Source: an uncultured Clostridia bacterium
GTDB taxonomy: Bacteria; Bacillota; Clostridia; Lachnospirales; Lachnospiraceae
Length of the DNA stretch: 9,337 nt
Reading direction: 5' to 3'
Assembly (NCBI GenBank): GCA_937888895.1
Contig: CALASV010000194.1
Span: forward strand, 1 to 9,337
In this document: piece by piece, positions 6,698-9,337 of the stretch
How positions within the stretch are numbered: the first letter of the stretch is position 1
Layout of the letters: every line of letters starts with the position of its first letter
The notes under the pieces: generated by a model
What the model saw: only the letters and a program-made list of their open reading frames with translations
The model's database searches: none
What the model was told of the DNA's origin: nothing
Translations under genes and position numbers: made by a program

Positions 6698-6765
6698 GGG
6701 TTCCTTTCGGTTCCCACTATTGCCGTAGTTACTGTTTTATCTATTATATCGGCAACTATAATAGA
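6698..6765 (-). ncRNA. Candidate structured RNA with a GAAA-loop hairpin and a pseudoknot geometry, downstream of tRNA-Leu
   Basis: Read on the minus strand, 6715-6698 folds as GGG-AA-CC-GAAA-GG-AA-CCC, a stem with a symmetric AA/AA internal loop capped by a GNRA tetraloop. Next to it, TCTATTATA (6740-6748) pairs with TATAATAGA (6757-6765) over 9 bp. Its 8-base loop contains CGGCAA (6750-6755), exactly complementary to TTGCCG at 6720-6725, which would make a pseudoknot. ACTG/CAGT (6731-6734, 6771-6774) can extend the lower stem to within two bases of the tRNA-Leu 3' end. I know no family with this layout; the function is unknown. Confidence 0.4.
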
Positions 6766-6776
6766 CTTATCAGTAG

Positions 6777-6861
6777 TGCCCCCAGCCAGAGTCGAACTGG
6801 CACAACCATTACTGGTCAAGGGATTTTAAGTCCCTCGTGTCTACCATTTCACCATAAGGGC
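6777..6861 (-). tRNA. tRNA-Leu (anticodon TAA)
   Basis: 85 bases on the minus strand with the long variable arm of a class II tRNA. The acceptor GCCCTTA pairs with TGGGGGC using two G-U pairs. The D arm GGTGAAATGGTAGACAC is typical of leucine tRNAs; the anticodon stem AGGGA/TCCCT holds CTTAAAA (anticodon TAA); the T arm is GCCAG-TTCGACT-CTGGC; the discriminator is A at 6777. No CCA is encoded. It reads TTA, a favoured leucine codon in so AT-rich a genome. It lies about 30 bases after the 66-residue membrane gene's stop and is followed at two bases by paired RNA. Confidence 0.93.
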
Positions 6862-6892
6862 AGCTTTAAAATTATAAAATCAGTTATATCAA

Positions 6893-7093
6893 TCAATTAG
6901 ACTGAGAGTATGGGAGTTTAATTGCTGCAATCAATGCGAATAGCAGAGATACCATCCAAGTTCCCACGGGAATCAAAAGTAAGTATTGTACCTCCCAATC
7001 CATTATCCAATTTATAAACATTACTATTGCCAAAAGTACAATACCCAAAAAATACATAAAATTGAAAATTGTTCTTGCCGTAGTTCCTTTCAT
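6893..7093 (-). CDS. Small two-helix membrane protein, 66 aa
   Basis: Two membrane helices, about 10-30 (FNFMYFLGIVLLAIVMFINWI) and 36-59, joined by a short MDWEVQ loop, with a basic N-terminus and a short polar tail. The positive N-terminus suggests both ends face the cytoplasm. Holins and small superinfection or membrane-stress proteins can look like this, but no lysin or spanin is near, so a holin role is not supported. The gene is visibly less AT-rich than its neighbours, which hints at a different origin. The leader contains a run of ten A before GAAATATAATAATT-ATG; the stop is TGA. Confidence 0.78.
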   Translation of the reverse strand: MKGTTARTIFNFMYFLGIVLLAIVMFINWIMDWEVQYLLLIPVGTWMVSLLFALIAAIKLPYSQSN

Positions 7094-7155
7094 AATTATT
7101 ATATTTCTTTTTTTTTTATAATATTAAGATTGTAAAGTAATTTTTAAACATATTA

Positions 7156-7377
7156 TTAATATTTATCATTTAATTTACAAATCAACTTATGAAATTCATT
7201 ATCTCTTAATTCTTCAGTAGAATAAGTTTCTCTAAATGAACCTTGAGTTTGAAGCATTTGTATTCTTATACAATATAAAGTTTCTTTACCTCTATTTGTT
7301 TCATTAACTTTAGAGATATTAGTTATTAAATTAGAATTAATCGCTCTATTATTAAATAGTATAAACATATTATTCAA
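7156..7377 (-). CDS. Small beta-rich protein, 73 aa
   Basis: Begins MNNMFILFNNRAINSNLITNI, then strands around 20-26 (ISKVNET) and 34-41 (LYCIRIQM), a TYSTEELRDNEFHKL turn and helix (51-65), and a charged end. The pattern of strand, residue-20 isoleucine, second strand, acidic turn and closing helix is shared with the 84- and 126-residue proteins. This small fold recurs in phage genomes without a known function (recalled, not searched). Its ATG at 7377 overlaps the end of the 65-residue gene by 8 bases, so the two are coupled. Confidence 0.75.
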   Translation of the reverse strand: MNNMFILFNNRAINSNLITNISKVNETNRGKETLYCIRIQMLQTQGSFRETYSTEELRDNEFHKLICKLNDKY

Positions 7378-7567
7378 TAGTTAAATCAGTAAAATTAAAT
7401 TTATTATTATGATTCTTTTTTAAATTAGCACAATAATTTTTAAGAGATTTTTCTGCTTCTTTATAAGCCTCTTCTTTATTATTAGCAATTACTGTTATAT
7501 GAACAGTTCTTCCAAAATCTTTACCAAGATTAGTAGCAAATACTTTTGCTTTCATATCATATAACAT
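7370..7567 (-). CDS. Unknown small protein, 65 aa
   Basis: Reads as strand (MKAKVFATNL), turn, strand (RTVHITVIANN), a lysine/glutamate helix (KEEAYKEAEKSLKNYC, 31-46) and a final strand (KFNFTDLTIE). This beta-beta-alpha-beta order is common in small phage proteins that resemble half of a ferredoxin-like fold. No catalytic residues stand out. It starts nine bases after the 55-residue gene's stop and overlaps the next gene by eight bases. An internal ATG at codon 5 (MKAK) is an alternative start. Confidence 0.75.
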   Translation of the reverse strand: MLYDMKAKVFATNLGKDFGRTVHITVIANNKEEAYKEAEKSLKNYCANLKKNHNNKFNFTDLTIE

Positions 7568-7576
7568 ATTTGCATT

Positions 7577-7744
7577 TTATTTTATTCCACAAGCCTTTAA
7601 AACTTTAGTAATAACTTGAAATATATTATAATTTCTTGGAAATAAATATAAACCCCAAGCATTAACACAATCCCAAATATCATCTAAATCAAGATATTCA
7701 TCATTATCATATCTTTGTTTAAATTCTTCTTTTGTATAAATCAT
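7577..7744 (-). CDS. Unknown acidic small protein, 55 aa
   Basis: Starts MIYTKEEFKQRYDNDEYLDL, acidic through residue 25 (DEYLDLDDIWD), then WGLYLFPRNYNIFQVI and a lysine-rich end. No membrane segment or motif. Spacing supports it: its TAA is nine bases before the 65-residue gene's ATG at 7567, and codon use is like the neighbours. It is the first gene after the tRNA-Ile trailer region. Function unknown. Confidence 0.7.
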   Translation of the reverse strand: MIYTKEEFKQRYDNDEYLDLDDIWDCVNAWGLYLFPRNYNIFQVITKVLKACGIK

Positions 7745-7763
7745 ATAAACTATGAAAAAAAAA

Positions 7764-7808
7764 TAATAATGATTAAAAGGTTAAAATCCTACAACAACAT
7801 CATTATTA
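7764..7808 (-). repeat. Perfect 10-bp hairpin
   Basis: TAATAATGAT (7764-7773) and ATCATTATTA (7799-7808) pair perfectly around a 25-base loop that can itself form AGG/CCT. It lies 20 bases upstream of the 55-residue gene's ATG. On the minus strand it is followed by eight or nine U after one or two bases (TTTTTTTTT near 7755-7763), so it can also be read as an intrinsic terminator for the tRNA transcript; the stem is AT-rich and would be weak. Confidence 0.45.
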
Positions 7809-7828
7809 CAACTCGTTAAAAAGTTGCT

Positions 7829-7865
7829 TTATATAATATAAACTATGCACGAATATATTATATAA
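7829..7865 (-). repeat. Perfect 12-bp AT-only hairpin
   Basis: TTATATAATATA (7829-7840) and TATATTATATAA (7854-7865) are exact reverse complements with a 13-base loop. The stem has no G-C pair. Confidence 0.5.
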
Positions 7866-7960
7866 TTTGTTTTAAATGTACTTACCTGTAAACATCTCTA
7901 CCAGGTCTGTTAGTAGGTATGGCGCCAGAATTACAAACACGAAAATCTTATTCTTTTGCC

Positions 7961-8006
7961 CCAACAATCTCAACGATTATTGCATAATTCATCGTATCAT
8001 TGTTGG
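7961..8006 (-). repeat. Two-tier hairpin downstream of tRNA-Ile
   Basis: The outer stem CCAACAAT (7961-7968) with ATTGTTGG (7999-8006) is 8 bp, and the inner stem ACGAT (7973-7977) with ATCGT (7991-7995) is 5 bp, separated by small internal loops. It is the second hairpin after the tRNA-Ile 3' end. Confidence 0.5.
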
Positions 8007-8011
8007 AAGTA

Positions 8012-8031
8012 TATCAAGAAATATCTTGATA
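8012..8031 (-). repeat. Perfect 8-bp hairpin six bases after tRNA-Ile
   Basis: TATCAAGA (8012-8019) and TCTTGATA (8024-8031) pair with a four-base loop. On the minus strand it starts six bases past the tRNA-Ile discriminator base. Confidence 0.55.
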
Positions 8032-8037
8032 ACCATG

Positions 8038-8111
8038 TGGCCCCTGAAGGACTTGAACCTTCGACCCACGGATTATGAGTCCGCTGCTCTCACCAACTGA
8101 GCTAAGGGGCC
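8038..8111 (-). tRNA. tRNA-Ile (anticodon CAT, Ile2 type)
   Basis: 74 bases on the minus strand. Acceptor GGCCCCT pairs with AGGGGCC; D arm GCTCAGTTGGTGAGAGC; anticodon stem GCGGA/TCCGT (with its lower pair wobbling) and loop CTCATAA, anticodon CAT; T arm GAAGG-TTCAAGT-CCTTC; discriminator A at 8038. CAT could mean Met, but the acceptor start GGCCCCTTAGCTCAG matches the isoleucine-2 tRNAs I know, and the anticodon stem lacks the three G-C pairs of initiator tRNA. If so, host TilS would convert C34 to lysidine and the tRNA would read ATA, a common codon here. Elongator Met is the alternative. No CCA is encoded. Confidence 0.9.
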
Positions 8112-8115
8112 AAAT

Positions 8116-8145
8116 ACTACTAATTATTTCACAATAATTAGTAGT
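8116..8145 (-). repeat. Perfect 13-bp hairpin four bases upstream of tRNA-Ile
   Basis: ACTACTAATTATT (8116-8128) and AATAATTAGTAGT (8133-8145) pair without mismatch around a four-base loop (TCAC, plus strand). It ends four bases before the tRNA-Ile 5' end, the same distance as the hairpin upstream of tRNA-Gln. Confidence 0.6.
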
Positions 8146-8175
8146 CGTACTTAACACCTTTTAATTATGACTCAT

Positions 8176-8212
8176 ATATTTATTTCGCATTTCTCAACGA
8201 AAAAATAAATAT
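8176..8212 (-). repeat. 10-bp hairpin between tRNA-Lys and tRNA-Ile
   Basis: ATATTTATTT (8176-8185) and AAATAAATAT (8203-8212) pair perfectly, and CG/CG inside can extend the stem past a small bulge. It stands directly next to the hairpin at 8214-8236. Confidence 0.45.
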
Positions 8213-8213
8213 A

Positions 8214-8236
8214 AATTAGCTCTATGAGAACTAATT
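8214..8236 (-). repeat. Hairpin one base after tRNA-Lys
   Basis: AATTAG (8214-8219) pairs with CTAATT (8231-8236), and CTC (8220-8222) with GAG (8226-8228) continues the stem past a two-base AA bulge to a three-base loop. On the minus strand it begins one base past the tRNA-Lys discriminator. Confidence 0.5.
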
Positions 8237-8237
8237 G

Positions 8238-8310
8238 TATCTTCAATGGGATTCGAACCCATGACCCTTACATTAAAAGTGTAATGCTCTACCTGCTGAG
8301 CTATGAAGAT
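8238..8310 (-). tRNA. tRNA-Lys (anticodon TTT)
   Basis: 73 bases on the minus strand. Acceptor ATCTTCA pairs with TGAAGAT; D arm GCTCAGCAGGTAGAGC; anticodon stem TTACA/TGTAA with loop CTTTTAA, anticodon TTT; T arm ATGGG-TTCGAAT-CCCAT; discriminator A at 8238. No CCA is encoded (CAA follows). It reads AAA and AAG; AAA is very frequent in these proteins. It begins 15 bases after the 73-residue gene's stop, so it is likely cut out of a shared transcript. Confidence 0.93.
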
Positions 8311-8325
8311 ATCCTTGTCTATTTG

Positions 8326-8547
8326 TTAAGCTTTATAAGATTCATAAACCATTTCTGAAAGAGTACGACCTTTACGAGGTTTATTATCCATACTATGAAT
8401 AATATTTTTAACAATTTCAGCACCGCTGCCAGTCTTTAAAATAATAGACTGAACCTTATGAAAAGGTTTGCCAAAAATACGAAGTTTCTTTGTAGAATTC
8501 TTATTCTTTTTATATCCAACAGGATGTATAGCAATTCTATTTCTCAT
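8326..8547 (-). CDS. Unknown basic protein, 73 aa
   Basis: Strongly basic: KKNKNSTKKLR (13-23), GKPFHK (26-31) and NKPRKGR (55-61), with a central helix-like stretch KVQSIILKTGSGAEIVKNIIHS. No known motif or membrane segment. Charge suggests nucleic acid binding, by inference only. Its ATG at 8547 lies three bases after the stop of the acidic 43-residue gene, so an acidic and a basic small protein are made together. The tRNA-Lys gene follows 15 bases after its stop. Confidence 0.75.
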   Translation of the reverse strand: MRNRIAIHPVGYKKNKNSTKKLRIFGKPFHKVQSIILKTGSGAEIVKNIIHSMDNKPRKGRTLSEMVYESYKA

Positions 8548-8550
8548 ATT

Positions 8551-8682
8551 TTAATCTTGTTTACCGAAGATACCGTAAGGGTCATCTTCATAACTTTCAT
8601 CACCTTGATATTGTGGTTGTTCATCGTAATCGTGATTCAAAAGATATGAATCAATCCTTACTTCATTATCTTCGTCTTTCAT
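8551..8682 (-). CDS. Unknown acidic small protein, 43 aa
   Basis: Starts MKDEDNEVRIDSYLLNHDYD and continues with a Glu/Asp/Tyr-rich stretch (EQPQYQGDESYEDDPYG) to IFGKQD. It is probably disordered with a compact end. It begins just downstream of the 20-bp hairpin and its TAA is three bases before the next ATG. Codon use matches that of the neighbours. Function unknown; an acidic peptide beside a basic one could suggest a pair that interact, but no toxin-antitoxin family is recognisable. Confidence 0.68.
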   Translation of the reverse strand: MKDEDNEVRIDSYLLNHDYDEQPQYQGDESYEDDPYGIFGKQD

Positions 8683-8700
8683 AATACTATCTATTTTTAA

Positions 8701-8769
8701 AAGAATAGTGATATAATTAGGAAAGTCAAATCCACCACGAAAAACTATACTAATTATATCACTATTCTT
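8701..8769 (-). repeat. Perfect 20-bp inverted repeat (long hairpin)
   Basis: Positions 8701-8720 and 8750-8769 are exact reverse complements over 20 bases (arm begins AAGAATAGTG), with a 29-base loop that is less AT-rich. It fills the gap between the 181- and 43-residue genes. On the minus strand it is followed by TTAAAAATAG, so the U tract is too short for a convincing terminator; it could still act as a transcript boundary, an mRNA-stability element or a protein-binding site. Confidence 0.65.
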
Positions 8770-8790
8770 ACTATTACTTTAGATAATAGC

Positions 8791-9336
8791 TTATTCTTCA
8801 ACAACTTCTTCCTCTACGGGCGTAGTAGGGATAACATTGATTTTGCTAACAAGCTCATTGGCTTTCTCCAAATCCTTATCATTCAAAGGGTTCTCATCAA
8901 ACTCATTGTTTACATAAGAAGCAAGAGTATGCTGAGCATATTGGTCAAAAGCTACAATAGCAGCAGCACCAGCAGTTACAAAAAGCTTAGTTTTCATAGA
9001 ATATTCAGTAAGAAGTCCATTGACTTTAACAGAATACTTATTGAAATTAAACTTAATGTAACATTTAGCATCGTTACCAATATCTCCAGCTTCTTTATGA
9101 AGTTCAATTAGAAGAAGAGAAAGCAGACGCTTAAATTCAGCATTATTGCGAGCAAGAAGAGTAATACGATTTACCCATTCAGGAAACCTACGAGTTTCAG
9201 CAGGAAGTCCATTAGGAAGTCTGCGTTCAAAAGGTTTTCCAGGGGTTTTAGTGCCTTCACGCTTAACATAAGGTTTAGCACCATCATACATTTTCTTAAC
9301 TTGCTCTTTATTAAGAGCATCACCGAGCTTAGCCAT
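8791..9336 (-). CDS. Unknown protein, 181 aa visible, acidic C-terminal tail
   Basis: Not recognised. The N-terminal third is basic (KKMYDGAKPYVKREG, PFERRLPNG), followed by helices (WVNRITLLARNNAEFKRLLSLLLIEL, 54-79), a short beta section (CYIKFNFNKYSVKVNG, 92-107), an alanine-rich hydrophobic helix (VTAGAAAIVAFDQYAQHTL, 120-138) and an acidic tail (TPVEEEVVEE, 172-181). The acidic tail recalls single-stranded DNA-binding proteins, but no OB-fold pattern is clear. The hydrophobic helix is too broken by Asp and Gln for a sure membrane segment. Codons are less A/T-ending than in the neighbours, as in well-expressed genes. The start is one base from the right edge, so an earlier start cannot be excluded. 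Confidence 0.75.
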   Translation of the reverse strand: MAKLGDALNKEQVKKMYDGAKPYVKREGTKTPGKPFERRLPNGLPAETRRFPEWVNRITLLARNNAEFKRLLSLLLIELHKEAGDIGNDAKCYIKFNFNKYSVKVNGLLTEYSMKTKLFVTAGAAAIVAFDQYAQHTLASYVNNEFDENPLNDKDLEKANELVSKINVIPTTPVEEEVVEE

Positions 9337-9337
9337 A

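Larger units (their letters stand above)
7745..8037 (-). other. Gene-free, hairpin-rich stretch downstream of tRNA-Ile
   Basis: About 290 bases without a convincing gene on either strand. From tRNA-Ile onward it carries hairpins at 8012-8031, 7961-8006, 7829-7865, a 5-bp stem CAACT/AGTTG (7809-7826) and 7764-7808. Between 7870 and 7960 is a less AT-rich segment with the palindrome TGGCGCCA and the piece CTGGTAGAG (minus strand), which looks like a tRNA D loop, but no anticodon or T arm follows. It is an RNA trailer or leader region of unknown role. Confidence 0.5.

Noticed and set aside
6625..6900. 91-codon plus-strand frame starting TTG
   Set aside because: It runs antisense through the whole tRNA-Leu gene and the RNA structures; its middle is the usual artefact translation of a tRNA complement.
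7870..7960. Degenerate tRNA suggested by CTGGTAGAG on the minus strand
   Set aside because: No acceptor stem, anticodon arm or TTCGA-type T loop at the right spacing.
7876..8100. Plus-strand frame of 74 codons
   Set aside because: It covers hairpins and ends inside the complement of tRNA-Ile, with no protein-like composition.
8702..8729. Sigma-70-like promoter TTGACT, 16 bases, TATTCT on the minus strand
   Set aside because: It lies in the loop and arm of the 20-bp hairpin, the -10 box is poor, and Bacteroidota-type phages use different promoter elements. No TTTG / TAnnTTTG pair was found with confidence.
1..9337. CRISPR array, insertion sequence or integrase attachment site
   Set aside because: No evenly spaced direct repeats, transposase or integrase, or duplicated tRNA ends are visible.

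Overview
The window is a strongly AT-rich stretch of what looks like a tailed bacteriophage genome, most likely a crAss-like phage (Crassvirales) or a related phage of Bacteroidota. This rests on several things: a family B DNA polymerase with its own proofreading domain next to a Dda/RecD2-type helicase; many very small unrecognised genes packed on one strand; four tRNA genes among them; and start codons preceded by A/T-rich sequence (often AAATAAT-ATG) rather than a Shine-Dalgarno, as in Bacteroidota. The taxonomic call is inference. Every gene I can support is on the minus strand. TAA, TGA and one TAG all serve as stops, and the long genes contain no in-frame TAG, so the standard bacterial code fits.

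In transcription order (right to left): a 181-residue protein of unknown function touches the right edge (9336-8791). A perfect 20-bp hairpin follows, then a 43-residue acidic protein and a 73-residue basic protein. Next is the first tRNA block, tRNA-Lys(TTT) and tRNA-Ile(CAT), within about 600 bases full of perfect stem-loops (8325-7745). Four small genes come next: 55, 65, 73 and 66 residues, the last a two-helix membrane protein. tRNA-Leu(TAA) follows with a structured trailer, then three genes that overlap or are nearly contiguous (126, 46 and 123 residues). tRNA-Gln(TTG) then sits between two long hairpins. After it comes a 39-residue reading frame that looks like the severed C-terminus of a type IA topoisomerase. 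Three more small genes (84, 117, 171 residues) lead through a hairpin-containing gap into the replication block: a 156-residue unknown, the SF1B helicase and the family B DNA polymerase. The polymerase runs off the left edge; 652 residues are visible.

Helicase and polymerase are tightly coupled. The polymerase ribosome site lies in the last codons of the helicase gene, and the helicase start overlaps the end of the 156-residue gene. Together they should unwind and copy the phage chromosome. The four tRNAs all read A-ending codons (CAA, TTA, ATA, AAA), which suits so AT-rich a genome, and none encodes its CCA tail. Every tRNA is followed within one to six bases by a stem-loop, and two are also preceded by one at four bases. 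This repeated arrangement, and the topoisomerase remnant whose homology stops at such a hairpin, are the most unusual things here. Most small genes cannot be assigned a function from sequence alone.
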